Shown: positions 36,503 to 47,262, counted from the first letter of the stretch. The stretch: DNA of 64,000 nt from Aliiruegeria sabulilitoris (GCF_001558155.1 NZ_LOAS01000007.1:62001-126000); one strand, 5' to 3'. The notes: a model not told the origin generated them from the sequence alone. Numbers and translations: made by a program.

Positions 36503-38107
36503 ATGCGATCAAGATTTTCATTACGAGCCGTGCTCGGCGCGTCGTTCATGGGGCTTGCGCTGAGCGCGACAGGCGCCTGGGCACAAGACGCCGACAAGCC
36601 CAACATCCTGGTGATCTGGGGGGATGACGTTGGCCAGTCCAACATCTCGGCCTACACAATGGGCCTGATGGGATACCGGACGCCCAATATCGACCGGATC
36701 GCCGAGGAGGGGGTCATCTTCACCGACTATTACGGTGAACAATCCTGCACCGCCGGCCGCTCCTCATTCATCATGGGGCAGTCGGTCTTCCGCACCGGGC
36801 TCTCCAAGGTCGGCCTGCCGGGCGCAAAAGAAGGCATGATGGTCGAGGATCCGACCATTGCCGGCCTGCTCAAGGCCGAAGGCTACGCTACCGGTCAGTT
36901 CGGCAAGAATCACCTCGGCGACCGCGACGAGCACCTGCCGACCAACCACGGTTTCGACGAGTTCTTCGGCAATCTCTATCACCTCAACGCCGAGGAAGAG
37001 CCGGAGAACGAGGATTACCCGGGCGAAATGGTTCTGCCCGATGGCTCCACCTTCCGCGACAAATGGGGGCCGCGCGGTGTGATCAAATCCTCCGCCGACG
37101 GGACCATCGAGGATACCGGGCCGCTGACCATCAAGCGGCAGGAAACCGTCGATGATGAAACCGTCGCCGCCGCCATTGATTTCATCCAGCGCTCGGAAGA
37201 CGCCGACACGCCGTGGTTTGTCTGGTGGTCCGGCACCCGGATGCATTTCCGCACCCATGTCAGCGAAGAGCGCCGCGAGATGGCCGACGAGATCGTCGGC
37301 AAGCATGTCGACGAGTACCAAGCCGGCATGATCGAGCATGATATGCACATCGGCATTTTCCTCGACAAGCTGGACGAGCTTGGCATCGCCGACAACACCA
37401 TCGTGTTCTACTCCACCGACAATGGCGTCCACATGAACACGTGGCCGGATGCAGGCATGACGCCGTTCTGGGGTGAGAAGAACACCAACTGGGAAGGCGC
37501 GTGGCGCGTTCCGTCGATGGTCCGCTGGCCTGGCAAGATCGCCGAGGGCGAGGTGATCAACGAGATCGTCCATCACATGGACTGGCTGCCGACCTTCCTG
37601 GCCGCAGCCGGCAACGAAACCATCAAGGAAGACCTGCTGGAAGGCGTCACCGTTGCCGAAGTGGGCGGCGGTCGTGACTACCGGGTGCATCTGGACGGAT
37701 ACAATATCCTTCCGCTGCTGACCGGAGAGGCCGAGGAGAGCCCGCGCAAGGAGATCTTCTACTTCACCGATGACGGCGACCTTGCCGCGCTGCGCTACAT
37801 GGACTGGAAGATCACCTTCCTGGAGCAGAAGGCCTGGGGAACTTTCCGTGCATGGATGGAGCCGCTGACACCGCTGCGCGTTCCGCTCATCTTCAACCTG
37901 CGCCGCGATCCGTATGAGCGCGGTTACCGGACCTCCAACACCTTCTACGACTGGATGCTCGACCGCGCCTACATGCTGGTACCGGCACAGGCCTACGTGG
38001 CCAGCTTCCTTGAGACCTTCAAGGAATACCCGCCGCGTCAGGAAGCAGCCTCCTTCAGCCTTGACAAGGTGATGGAGACGCTGTCGCAGCCGGGCGGCGC
38101 CCAGTAA
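36503..38107 (+). CDS. Exported arylsulfatase (type I, formylglycine, Cys-type), copy 1
   Basis: A 534-residue exported sulfatase. After a signal peptide (about residues 1-27, ending GAWAQ) comes the metal-binding NILVIWGDDVG and then CTAGR with C82, the cysteine to be converted to formylglycine. Later motifs FGKNHLGDRDEHLPTNHGFDEF and FYSTDNGVHMNTWPD also fit the alkaline phosphatase/sulfatase superfamily. The enzyme hydrolyses a sulfate ester in the periplasm; the natural substrate is unknown. It is a close paralogue of the next gene, indicating tandem duplication. A terminator follows, so part of the transcription may stop between the two copies. No formylglycine-generating enzyme is encoded in the window. 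Confidence 0.92.
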   Translation: MRSRFSLRAVLGASFMGLALSATGAWAQDADKPNILVIWGDDVGQSNISAYTMGLMGYRTPNIDRIAEEGVIFTDYYGEQSCTAGRSSFIMGQSVFRTGLSKVGLPGAKEGMMVEDPTIAGLLKAEGYATGQFGKNHLGDRDEHLPTNHGFDEFFGNLYHLNAEEEPENEDYPGEMVLPDGSTFRDKWGPRGVIKSSADGTIEDTGPLTIKRQETVDDETVAAAIDFIQRSEDADTPWFVWWSGTRMHFRTHVSEERREMADEIVGKHVDEYQAGMIEHDMHIGIFLDKLDELGIADNTIVFYSTDNGVHMNTWPDAGMTPFWGEKNTNWEGAWRVPSMVRWPGKIAEGEVINEIVHHMDWLPTFLAAAGNETIKEDLLEGVTVAEVGGGRDYRVHLDGYNILPLLTGEAEESPRKEIFYFTDDGDLAALRYMDWKITFLEQKAWGTFRAWMEPLTPLRVPLIFNLRRDPYERGYRTSNTFYDWMLDRAYMLVPAQAYVASFLETFKEYPPRQEAASFSLDKVMETLSQPGGAQ

Positions 38108-38130
38108 GCTCCGGGCATAGAAACACCGAG

Positions 38131-38157
38131 GAAGGCCGCCCGCTGGCGGCCTTCTTT
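38131..38157 (+). terminator. Terminator or attenuator between the two sulfatase genes
   Basis: GAAGGCCGCC-CGCT-GGCGGCCTTC followed by TTT: a perfect 10-bp stem with a 4-base loop, 23 bases after the stop of the first sulfatase gene. Confidence 0.82.
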
Positions 38158-38264
38158 GGAAATAAAAGATCGTGCTGAAGATTCTTTTTGAAACGACTCG
38201 ATTTCACGCCAATCTTCTGACTTATGCCCGCGAGGAATTGCGCGGGATAATCAGGGAGGATTAC

Positions 38265-39824
38265 ATGACCAATCGTATCTCCGCACCATGGCGCAGCCTC
38301 GCTGCCGCCGCCGTGCTGGCGGGGCTGGGAAGCGGCGCCGCGCTGGCGCAGGACAGCGACCAGCCCAATTTTCTGATCATCTGGGGCGACGACGTCGGCT
38401 ACTGGAACGTCAGCGCCTACAACCAGGGCATGATGGGCTACGAGACGCCCAATATCGACCGCATCGCCAATGAGGGCATGCTATTTACCCATGGCTATGG
38501 CGAGCAGAGCTGTACCGCCGGCCGCGCGTCCTTTGTCACCGGCCAGTCGGGTTTCCGTACCGGCCTGCTCAAGGTCGGCCTGCCGGGCGCCAAGGAAGGC
38601 ATGTCCGAAAAGGATCCGACCATAGCCGAATACATGAAGTCCAAGGGCTACATGACCGGCCAATACGGCAAGAACCATCTGGGCGACCGGGACGAGCATC
38701 TGCCGACGAACCATGGTTTCGACGAGTTCTTCGGTAATCTCTATCACCTCAATGCCGAGGAGGAGCCGGAGAACGCCGACTATCCGAAGAACCCGGAATT
38801 TCGCGAGAATTTCGGCCCGCGCGGCGTGATCAAATCGTCCGCCGACGGATCGATCGAGGATACCGGCCCGCTCACGCGCAAGCGGATGGAGACGATCGAC
38901 GAGGAGGTCACCGCCGGAGCGCTCGATTTCATCGACCGCGCGGTCGCGCAGGAGAAACCCTTCTTCCTTTGGTACAACACCACGCGGATGCACATCTTCA
39001 CCCACCTGAAGGAAGAGAGCCAGGGCGTTACCGGTCTCGGCGTCTATCCCGATGGCATGGTCGAGCATGACAAGATGGTCGGCCAGATGCTCGACAAGCT
39101 CGACGAGCTGGGCATCGCCGACAACACCGTGGTGATGTATTCCACCGACAATGGCGCCGAGGTGTTCAGCTGGCCCGATGGCGGCACAACGCCGTTCCGG
39201 GGCGAGAAGAACGACAACTGGGAAGGCGGCTTCCGCGTTCCGATGATGATCAAGTGGCCGGGCGTCATCGAGCCGGGCCGCAAGTCCAACCAGATCATCA
39301 GCCATCTCGACTGGTTCCCCACCTTCATGTCCGCCCTCGGCGATACCGACATGAAAGAGCGGATGCTGACCGAGGCACCCTTCGGCGAGGGCAACGAGCC
39401 GGTGCATCTGGACGGATATGACTTCATGCCGTTCTTCAGGGGCGAGGCCGAGAAGGGCCCGCGCCGGGAGTTCTTCTATTTCTCCGATGGCGGCGACCTG
39501 ATGAATCTGCGCTATGACCAGTGGAAGGTCGTCTTTGCCGAACAGCGCGCGCATGGTTTCGATGTCTGGCAGGAACCGCTCACTTTCCTGCGTTTGCCGA
39601 AGGTGATGAACCTCTACAGCGATCCGTTCGAGCGGGCCGATCACGAGGCGATCAACTATCCGCAATGGCGTCTGGAGCGGGCCTATCTGCTTGTACCTGC
39701 GCAGGCCTTCGTGGCGCAGTTCCTGTCGACCTTCGAGAAATTCCCGCCGCGCCAAAAGCCGGCGAGCTTCTCCATCGACCAGGTGCTGCAATCGCTGCAG
39801 ACCGGCGGCACGTCGAGCAACTGA
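38265..39824 (+). CDS. Exported arylsulfatase (type I, formylglycine, Cys-type), copy 2
   Basis: A 519-residue paralogue of the preceding sulfatase. A signal peptide (about residues 1-26, ending GAALAQ) is followed by NFLIIWGDDVG, the modification motif CTAGR with C83, and the same YGKNHLGDRDEHLPTNHGF block. The second half is conserved too (MYSTDNGAEVFSWPDGG, WEGGFRVPMMIKWPG). ATG 38265 has an excellent GGGAGGA site; a frame from 38172 adds unsupported residues. The HAD phosphatase follows after 75 bases. Confidence 0.92.
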   Translation: MTNRISAPWRSLAAAAVLAGLGSGAALAQDSDQPNFLIIWGDDVGYWNVSAYNQGMMGYETPNIDRIANEGMLFTHGYGEQSCTAGRASFVTGQSGFRTGLLKVGLPGAKEGMSEKDPTIAEYMKSKGYMTGQYGKNHLGDRDEHLPTNHGFDEFFGNLYHLNAEEEPENADYPKNPEFRENFGPRGVIKSSADGSIEDTGPLTRKRMETIDEEVTAGALDFIDRAVAQEKPFFLWYNTTRMHIFTHLKEESQGVTGLGVYPDGMVEHDKMVGQMLDKLDELGIADNTVVMYSTDNGAEVFSWPDGGTTPFRGEKNDNWEGGFRVPMMIKWPGVIEPGRKSNQIISHLDWFPTFMSALGDTDMKERMLTEAPFGEGNEPVHLDGYDFMPFFRGEAEKGPRREFFYFSDGGDLMNLRYDQWKVVFAEQRAHGFDVWQEPLTFLRLPKVMNLYSDPFERADHEAINYPQWRLERAYLLVPAQAFVAQFLSTFEKFPPRQKPASFSIDQVLQSLQTGGTSSN

Positions 39825-39899
39825 TCGAAGCCAATCGGGGGCGCAGTGCCGTCGCGCCCCCTTCAAACCGCCCCAATTTCTGAACCAGCGAGTTTCCCG

Positions 39900-40868
39900 A
39901 TGATCCGGACCCTTCTTTCCGCCACCGCCCTGAGCCTGGCCGCAACCGCCCTCTGGGCCGATCCGCTGCCCTCCTGGAACACGGGTGAGACCAAGTCCGC
40001 CATCATTTCCTTCGTCGATGCGGTCACCGATCCGGCCTCCGAAGACTATGTTACACCCGAGGACCGCATCGCCGTAATCGACAATGATGGTACACTCTGG
40101 TCTGAACAGCCCGTTTACTTCCAGCTTTTCTATTCCATCGACATGGTCAAGAAGATGGATCCGTCTGCGCTGACATCCGATGCACTCAACGCCGCCGCGG
40201 CGGAAGACATGGAAGCGCTGCTGGCGACAGGCGAGGAAGGTTTGATGGAGGTAGTCGCTGCTGCCCATACCGACATGAGCGTGGCGGAATTCAAGACCAA
40301 GGTCGCGGAATGGCTCGAGGAGGCAAGGCACCCAACTACCGGCAAACGCTACACCGACATGGTCTTTCAGCCGATGCTGGAACTTCTGACCTATCTGCGC
40401 GATGAAGGGTTTGCCACCTATATCGTTTCGGGCGGTGGGATCGATTTCGTGCGCGTCTTCTCCCAGGATGTCTACGGTGTGGACGCAAGCCAGGTCGTCG
40501 GTTCATCCCTGGTCAGCGAGTATGTCGTCAACGACGGTGTGCCTATGCTGATGAAGAAACCCGATCTGTTCTTCATCGACGACAAGGTCGGAAAACCGGT
40601 GGGGATCAACCACCACATCGGCAAGCGTCCGATCTTTGCAGCCGGCAATTCGGATGGCGATTTCGAGATGTTGGAATGGACTACCTCGGGCGACGCGCCC
40701 GGCTTTGGCCTCTATGTCCATCACACGGACGCAGAGCGCGAATGGGCCTATGATCGCGAGGGCCATATCGGCGTGCTGAACCGCGGGCTGGACGAGGGCG
40801 CCGAGCGTGGCTGGCATTTCGCCGACATGGCGAAGGACTGGGCCGTGGTTTTCCCCGCCTCGGAATGA
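39900..40868 (+). CDS. Exported HAD-family phosphatase
   Basis: A 322-residue protein with a signal peptide (about residues 1-20, ending ALWAD) and the HAD catalytic motif DNDGTLW near residue 61, with the first Asp as nucleophile and the second as acid/base. Motif II lies in YIVSGGGIDFVR and motifs III/IV in MKKPDLFFIDDKVGKP and FAAGNSDGDFEML. The fold is that of phosphoserine-phosphatase-like HAD enzymes, but export to the periplasm implies another phosphate ester. Its position between sulfatases and the MoxR/VWA genes suggests scavenging of sulfate and phosphate esters from one substrate pool. Confidence 0.86.
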   Translation: MIRTLLSATALSLAATALWADPLPSWNTGETKSAIISFVDAVTDPASEDYVTPEDRIAVIDNDGTLWSEQPVYFQLFYSIDMVKKMDPSALTSDALNAAAAEDMEALLATGEEGLMEVVAAAHTDMSVAEFKTKVAEWLEEARHPTTGKRYTDMVFQPMLELLTYLRDEGFATYIVSGGGIDFVRVFSQDVYGVDASQVVGSSLVSEYVVNDGVPMLMKKPDLFFIDDKVGKPVGINHHIGKRPIFAAGNSDGDFEMLEWTTSGDAPGFGLYVHHTDAEREWAYDREGHIGVLNRGLDEGAERGWHFADMAKDWAVVFPASE

Positions 40869-40976
40869 GACCATGGCCGGCGAGTTCACATCGATCCTTC
40901 GGAGCGCGCCTCCGACGGGTGCAGCACTCCCGACCAAGACGTTTGTGACCGGGTTGTCCGGTGAGGAGAGATTTCC

Positions 40977-41954
<978 letters not shown>

Positions 41955-41964
41955 GGCGCGGGCG

Positions 41965-42906
41965 ATGCCGGAGCCCACCACACCGCGCGACCCGCGCATC
42001 CACACCGATCTTGCCCATCTGCGCAAGCTGGCCGGTTCCGCCCGCGCGCTTTCCTTCCTGCCGCGCCAGCCCGCGCGTTCGGCGCTCAATGGCCGCCATG
42101 CCAGCCGACTGCGGGGCCGGGGGCTCAATTTCGAGGAGCTGCGCAACTACCAGGTGGGGGACGACCCGCGCACCATCGACTGGAAGGTGACCGCGCGCAC
42201 CGGCGAGCCCTATGTGCGTGTCTATACCGAGGAGCGTGACCGCCCGGCGCTGCTGCTGGTCGATCAGCGCATGTCGATGTTCTATGGCAGCCAACGCAAC
42301 ATGAAATCGGTCACCGCCGCCGAGGCGGCCGCGCTCGCCGCCTTCCGCATCCGCGCGCAGGGGGATCGCGTCGGCGGCATCGTCTTTACCGACGACACCC
42401 TGGCCGAGCTTCGCCCCAAGGCGTCGAATGTCGCGCTGAACCGGCTGCTCACCTGCATTGCCGATGCGAATTGCGCGCTCCATGCCGAACGGGAAGTCAC
42501 CCGCTCCATGCCGCTCAATCGCCCTCTGGAGGCCGCCGCGCGCATCGCCACCACCGGCAACCTGATCCTCGTCTTTTCCGATTTCGCCGAAGTGGACGAC
42601 AAGACCGAGCGGCTGGTCCGGCGGCTCGCGCAGCATAATGACGTGATCCTCTTCCCGGTCTCCGACCCGTCTGGCCTCAGCTTGCCGGAGGATTTCCGCA
42701 TTGTTGCCTCGGATGGCACCTTGCAGGTCGAGCTTGATGCGCGTGAGGCCGAGACGATGCGACGGGTCGAGGAGGTCGTAGGCTCCCGCATCGCGCGCGC
42801 CATTGGCTGGACGCGGAAATACGGCGTGCCGGTGCTGCCGCTCTCGGCCGGGCGCGAGACGCTGCCGCAGCTGATGGAGCTGATGGGCCTGCGGGGAGGG
42901 CGCTGA
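41965..42906 (+). CDS. DUF58 domain protein of MoxR/Bat operon
   Basis: A 313-residue cytoplasmic protein with the DUF58 core (SRLRGRGLNFEELRNYQVGDDPRTIDWKVTARTGEPYVR, given here as the recognised block) followed by a VWA-like fold (ALLLVDQRMSMFYG). DUF58 proteins accompany MoxR ATPases almost universally; their molecular role is unclear. It begins 10 bases after the moxR stop and its last base overlaps the next ATG. Confidence 0.9.
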   Translation: MPEPTTPRDPRIHTDLAHLRKLAGSARALSFLPRQPARSALNGRHASRLRGRGLNFEELRNYQVGDDPRTIDWKVTARTGEPYVRVYTEERDRPALLLVDQRMSMFYGSQRNMKSVTAAEAAALAAFRIRAQGDRVGGIVFTDDTLAELRPKASNVALNRLLTCIADANCALHAEREVTRSMPLNRPLEAAARIATTGNLILVFSDFAEVDDKTERLVRRLAQHNDVILFPVSDPSGLSLPEDFRIVASDGTLQVELDAREAETMRRVEEVVGSRIARAIGWTRKYGVPVLPLSAGRETLPQLMELMGLRGGR

Positions 42907-43388
42907 TGGCGGACCTTCCCGAGACGGACGGCAAGAACCTCGTCGAGATGCTCGACATGCTCAAGCCGATCCCGGAACCCGAGCCGATCTCGATGATCCC
43001 GGCCACGACGGGCTGGATCTGGCTCGGCCTCGCGGTGATCGGCCTGCTGTGCTTTGTCGGCTACCGCGCGTGGCGGTATTGGAACGCGAATGCCTATCGC
43101 CGCGCCGCACTGGCCGAACTGGAACGGGCGGGCGACAAGCCGGAGACTATTGCCGCCATCCTGCGACGTGCCGCGCTCGTGGCTTATCCGCGTGCAGATG
43201 TGGCCAGCCTGACCGGACCGGATTGGTGCGCCTTTCTCGACCAGAGCTACGGCGGGGACGGGTTCTCGGGTGACCTTGGCGCCGCGCTCACCCGCGCCCC
43301 GTGGCGGGAGGTGCCGGCGGATCCGGCCGTGACCGCACTGGTACGGCGCTGGCTCAAGAGCCATAAACCGGCGGGGCGCGTGAAATGA
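42906..43388 (+). CDS. DUF4381 single-pass membrane protein
   Basis: A 160-residue protein with one membrane helix at about residues 36-55 (GWIWLGLAVIGLLCFVGYRAW) and a cytoplasmic helical part (YRRAALAELERAG, LRRAALVAYPRADVASLTGPDWCAFLDQ). This pattern is the DUF4381 family found between DUF58 and VWA genes in MoxR operons. It overlaps both neighbours by a few bases. Confidence 0.88.
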   Translation: MADLPETDGKNLVEMLDMLKPIPEPEPISMIPATTGWIWLGLAVIGLLCFVGYRAWRYWNANAYRRAALAELERAGDKPETIAAILRRAALVAYPRADVASLTGPDWCAFLDQSYGGDGFSGDLGAALTRAPWREVPADPAVTALVRRWLKSHKPAGRVK

Positions 43389-44368
43389 CGCTGTCACTGG
43401 CCTTCCCCTGGGCGCTCCTGCTGCTGCCTGTGCCGCTGCTGGTCTGGCGTTTCGCACCGCCGCATCGGGACCGCACACGCGCGCTGCGCATTCCTTTCTT
43501 CCGCCAGATCACGGAGGCCGCCGGGCTGGAGCCACGCCCCGGTTCCGTCATCCTGCAACGCCGAAAGGTACAGATGCTCGCCGCTATCCTGTGCTGGCTT
43601 TTGCTTGTGCTGGGCCTCGCGCGGCCGGAACTGCTTGGCCAGAAGGTGGTGGTAGAAAAGGCCGCGCGCGACATGGTGCTGGCGGTGGATATTTCCGGCT
43701 CGATGGATGCGCGCGATATGCAAAACGCGGCGGGCGAGCGCCAGCAGCGCCTGCAATTGGTCAAGGACGTCGTGGGCGGATTCATCGAGGCACGCGACGG
43801 CGACCGCATCGCGCTCATCGTCTTCGGCACCCGCGCCTTCGTGCAGACGCCGTTCACCGAGGATCTCGACTCCGTGCGCGAATTGCTCGACAGCACGCAG
43901 GTCGGCATGGCCGGGCCGGATACCGCGATTGGCGACGCTATTGGGCTGGCCATTCGCACATTCGAGACCTCGGAGGTGGAGCAACGCCTGCTGGTGCTGC
44001 TCTCCGATGGCGCGGACACGTCGAGCCGCATGTCTCCCGTCAACGCCGCCGAGATCGCCGCGCAGGAAGGTGTCACGATCTACACCATCGGCGTGGGCGA
44101 CCCGAAGGGGTCTGGCGATGACAAGGTCGATCTCAAGGCGCTCGAAGACATCGCGGACCGCGCGGGTGGCCAGTTTTACTATGCAACCGATGGCGAGGGC
44201 TTGCAGGCGATCTATGCCGAGATCGAGCGGCTCAATCCGCGCATCACCGAATCCGTCAGCTTCCAGCCAAAACAGCCGCTGGCCTGGATTCCCTTCGCGC
44301 TGGCCGTGCTGATCATAGTTCTGGCGAGTGGCTGGATGCAGGCGACAAGCCGCAGGGGGACGGCATGA
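43385..44368 (+). CDS. BatA-like VWA-domain membrane protein
   Basis: A 327-residue protein with membrane segments near the N-terminus (about residues 5-20 and 60-78) and at the C-terminus (about 300-318). A VWA domain with an intact MIDAS (DISGSMDA) lies between them, with TAIGDAIGLAIRTF and LLVLLSDGADTSSRM also conserved. It corresponds to BatA, an inner-membrane VWA protein facing the periplasm. Genes on both sides overlap by 4 bases. Confidence 0.92.
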   Translation: MTLSLAFPWALLLLPVPLLVWRFAPPHRDRTRALRIPFFRQITEAAGLEPRPGSVILQRRKVQMLAAILCWLLLVLGLARPELLGQKVVVEKAARDMVLAVDISGSMDARDMQNAAGERQQRLQLVKDVVGGFIEARDGDRIALIVFGTRAFVQTPFTEDLDSVRELLDSTQVGMAGPDTAIGDAIGLAIRTFETSEVEQRLLVLLSDGADTSSRMSPVNAAEIAAQEGVTIYTIGVGDPKGSGDDKVDLKALEDIADRAGGQFYYATDGEGLQAIYAEIERLNPRITESVSFQPKQPLAWIPFALAVLIIVLASGWMQATSRRGTA

Positions 44369-45897
44369 TGGGCGGCTTCCTCGACGCGCTCGGTGCATTC
44401 CACCTGCTCAGACCGTGGGCTTTGCTGGCGCTGCTCCCGCTGGCCTTGCTGTGGTGGCGCATCCGGGCCGTGCGCGGCGATGACGGCAAACCTGCCACCG
44501 GCATCGCGCCGCATCTGGCCGAAGCCCTGACAGTCGGGCAGGGGGGCGAGCGCCGCCTGCAGCCGATCGACCTCGTGATGATAGCGTCCATCCTGCTCGT
44601 TCTCGCCGCGTCCGGGCCGACATGGAGCCGCGTGCCCAACCCGCTGCTGGCGCAGAGCGCGCCGCTCGTGGTGGCGTTGGAGGTCTCCGAGAGCATGGAG
44701 GCGCCGGATCTGCCACCGAACCGGCTTGACCGGGCGAAGTTCAAGATCCTTGATCTGGTCGAGGACCGCGCCGGCGCGCGCACCGCGCTCATCGCCTATG
44801 CCGGCACCGCCCATCGCGTCGCCCCGTTGACCGAGGATCCGAACATCCTGCGCTCCATGCTGGAAGCGCTCACGCCCGAAGTGATGCCGCAGACAGGCGA
44901 CAATGCCACCGCCGCGCTGGAACTGGCAAAGGAAGAACTGGCGAAATCGGAGACGCCCGGTGCGATCCTCTTCGTGCTGGACGCGTTGAACCAGTCCGAT
45001 GCGGCGGCGTTTGCCGATCTGGGCGAGATCCCGGTGATCTTCCTCCTTGGCGCCCCCGAAGGCAGCCCGCGCGAGGCGCTGGATGCGCTGCCCGGCGCGC
45101 AGGTGATCCAGCTCACGGCGGACGATACCGACATCCGCGCCATCGACCGCGCCGCCGCCTCGGCCTATCGCGCCGCACTTCTGGGCGATGAACGGCTCGA
45201 CTGGGATGATCGTGGCTGGCTGCTCGGCTGGTTCGCCCTGCCGCTTCTGCTGCTGTGGTTCCGCCGTGGCTGGACGATGCGATGGGCCGCCCTGCTGGCA
45301 CTTGGACTGAGCTCTGGCGCGCCGGACGCGGCACGGGCGGATGTGGCGGACTGGTTCTTCACGCCCGATCAGCAAGGGATGCGCGCCTATCGGCAAAAGG
45401 ACTTTGCCCGCGCCGCAGAGCATTTCCAGGACCCGATGTGGCGCGGCCTCGCGCTGTTCCGCTCGGGGCAGTACCCGGATGCGGCGGACCTCTATTCCCG
45501 GCTGGACACGCCCGAGGCCGCCTTTGGCGAGGGCATGGCGCGGACGCGCAACCGCGAATACCGCCCCGCCATCGCGGCCTATGAAAAGGCGCTTGAATTG
45601 CAGCCGGATTTCCCGGAGGCGGAATGGAACCTGGAAGTCACCAAGGCGATCCTGACCTATGTCGAGGACGCGCGCGAGGCGGGCGATACTGGCGAGGAGC
45701 GGGGGATCGGGGCCGACGATGTCGTCTTTGACAACGAGGCGGAGCGGGGTGCGGAGACGCAGAAAGACTATTCCGAGCAGGAAGAAGGCCAGGGTTTCCA
45801 GACCGCCGAGCAATGGATGCGCTCGGTCGATACCGATATGGGGGATTTCCTGCGCACGCGCTTCCTGCAGGAGAACGCGAGCGGGGGGCAGCCATGA
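44365..45897 (+). CDS. BatB/BatC-like VWA-TPR fusion membrane protein
   Basis: A 510-residue protein combining a BatB-like VWA domain (about residues 90-250) with a C-terminal TPR region (about 320-430: QQGMRAYRQKDFARAAEHFQDP, FGEGMARTRNREYRPAIAAYEKALELQPDFPEAEWNLE). Membrane segments lie at about residues 10-28, 70-85 and 285-320. The MIDAS is degenerate: the expected DxSxS reads EVSESMEA, so metal binding may be weakened. The tail is acidic and Glu/Gln-rich. It overlaps BatD by 4 bases. Confidence 0.88.
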   Translation: MMGGFLDALGAFHLLRPWALLALLPLALLWWRIRAVRGDDGKPATGIAPHLAEALTVGQGGERRLQPIDLVMIASILLVLAASGPTWSRVPNPLLAQSAPLVVALEVSESMEAPDLPPNRLDRAKFKILDLVEDRAGARTALIAYAGTAHRVAPLTEDPNILRSMLEALTPEVMPQTGDNATAALELAKEELAKSETPGAILFVLDALNQSDAAAFADLGEIPVIFLLGAPEGSPREALDALPGAQVIQLTADDTDIRAIDRAAASAYRAALLGDERLDWDDRGWLLGWFALPLLLLWFRRGWTMRWAALLALGLSSGAPDAARADVADWFFTPDQQGMRAYRQKDFARAAEHFQDPMWRGLALFRSGQYPDAADLYSRLDTPEAAFGEGMARTRNREYRPAIAAYEKALELQPDFPEAEWNLEVTKAILTYVEDAREAGDTGEERGIGADDVVFDNEAERGAETQKDYSEQEEGQGFQTAEQWMRSVDTDMGDFLRTRFLQENASGGQP

Positions 45898-47165
45898 GAG
45901 TGGTCGTCCTCGCTCTGAGCCTTCTGCTGTTCCCTCTCGGTCTCCTTGCCCAGACAGAGAACGCGGACACGCAATCGGCGGTCGAGCCGCTCGTCCGGGT
46001 CTCGCTGGAACCGGAAACGGGCGTGGTGGGCCAGCCGCTGGTGCTGCGCATCTCGATCCTGGTGCCGACCTGGATGCCGCAGCCGCCCGCCTTCCCGAGC
46101 ATGGAGGCGCCCAATGTCATTGTCCGCTTGCCCGAACGCGCGTCAGGACCGATCAGCGAGCGGGTCGATGGCGAGACATGGTCCGGCGTCAGCCGCGCCT
46201 ATCGGCTCTACCCGATGCTGGCGGGCGAGGTGAGCCTGCCAGCACAGAACATCACCGTGACCTATGCCGACCCCGATACCACCCAGCCCGTGACGTACGA
46301 GGCGCCGCTGGAGCCGATCCGCTTTCAGGTGCGCGTGCCGGAGGGCGCGGAGGGTCTGGACCCGCTGATCCTGGCCAGTGGCTTCACGCTGGAGCAGAGC
46401 ATCGAGGGCGCGGATGGTCCGCTGGGGCAGGGAGAGGCGGCAACCCGCACCGTTACCGCCCGGATAGAGGGCACCTCGCCGCTGTTCATTCCGCCCCTGT
46501 TACCGGGCGTGCAGACCGATGCAGTCAAAGCCTATCCCAAGGATCCGGTCGTGCAGGAGAAGGAGGAGCGCGGCGTGCTTTCCGGCAGCCGGACCGAACT
46601 GGAAACCTATGTCGCGCAATATGGCGGGGTGGTGGAACTTCCGGCGATCTCCATCGACTGGTTCAATACCGAGAGCGGCAAGGTGGAAACCGCGCGCCTC
46701 GAAGGGGCGCGGCTGGAGGTGGACGCGCCCTCGGCACCGGTTCAGCCGAAGATCAGCCCGCGACAGGTCGCAATGCTGGTGGGGGCAGGGCTGTTGCTCG
46801 GGCTGCTGCTGTGGGCCGGCAACCGTTGGCTCCTGCCGCCGCTGAAGAGCCGTCAAGCCGAACGCCGTGCAGCGCGGCTGGCCAGCGAGAGGTTTGCCGC
46901 CCATGAAGTGGAGAAGGCCATAGCGCAAAAGGACCTGTCGGGCGTTGTAACGGCGCTGGCGCTCTGGTCGCAGCGCTGCCCGGGCGACGAGGATGCGCTG
47001 GAACCCGCGCTGGCCGCGATTGGTGCCGAACGTTTCGGGCGAGGCGGTGGTGCGGCCGGGCAGGGGGCGTGGCAGGTGTTTCGAAGCGCCTTTCAGGCGG
47101 AACGCAAGCGCCGCTTGCAGAGCGCGGGAGGGCGTGGTGCGCTGCCGCCCCTGAACCCGACCTGA
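45894..47165 (+). CDS. BatD-like exported/membrane protein
   Basis: A 423-residue protein with a signal peptide (about residues 1-19), beta-rich immunoglobulin-like domains (VSLEPETGVVGQPLVLRISI and onward), one membrane helix near residues 295-315 and a cytoplasmic helical tail. This is the BatD architecture, the usual last member of the MoxR-DUF58-BatA-BatB-BatD set. The ATG at 45894 overlaps the preceding stop; a frame from 45813 would start inside that gene. Confidence 0.86.
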   Translation: MRVVVLALSLLLFPLGLLAQTENADTQSAVEPLVRVSLEPETGVVGQPLVLRISILVPTWMPQPPAFPSMEAPNVIVRLPERASGPISERVDGETWSGVSRAYRLYPMLAGEVSLPAQNITVTYADPDTTQPVTYEAPLEPIRFQVRVPEGAEGLDPLILASGFTLEQSIEGADGPLGQGEAATRTVTARIEGTSPLFIPPLLPGVQTDAVKAYPKDPVVQEKEERGVLSGSRTELETYVAQYGGVVELPAISIDWFNTESGKVETARLEGARLEVDAPSAPVQPKISPRQVAMLVGAGLLLGLLLWAGNRWLLPPLKSRQAERRAARLASERFAAHEVEKAIAQKDLSGVVTALALWSQRCPGDEDALEPALAAIGAERFGRGGGAAGQGAWQVFRSAFQAERKRRLQSAGGRGALPPLNPT

Positions 47166-47262
47166 GAGAAATGGGCACTGACGCGCGCTGCGGCGCTCTT
47201 TCGCATGGCGTCGCGCGCGAGCTTGGCCATTCTCGGGCAGGGCAAAGAGAAAGGGATACGAC

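Noticed and set aside
38481-40331. 616-codon minus-strand frame across the second sulfatase and the phosphatase
   Set aside because: It spans two real plus-strand genes and shows no domain.
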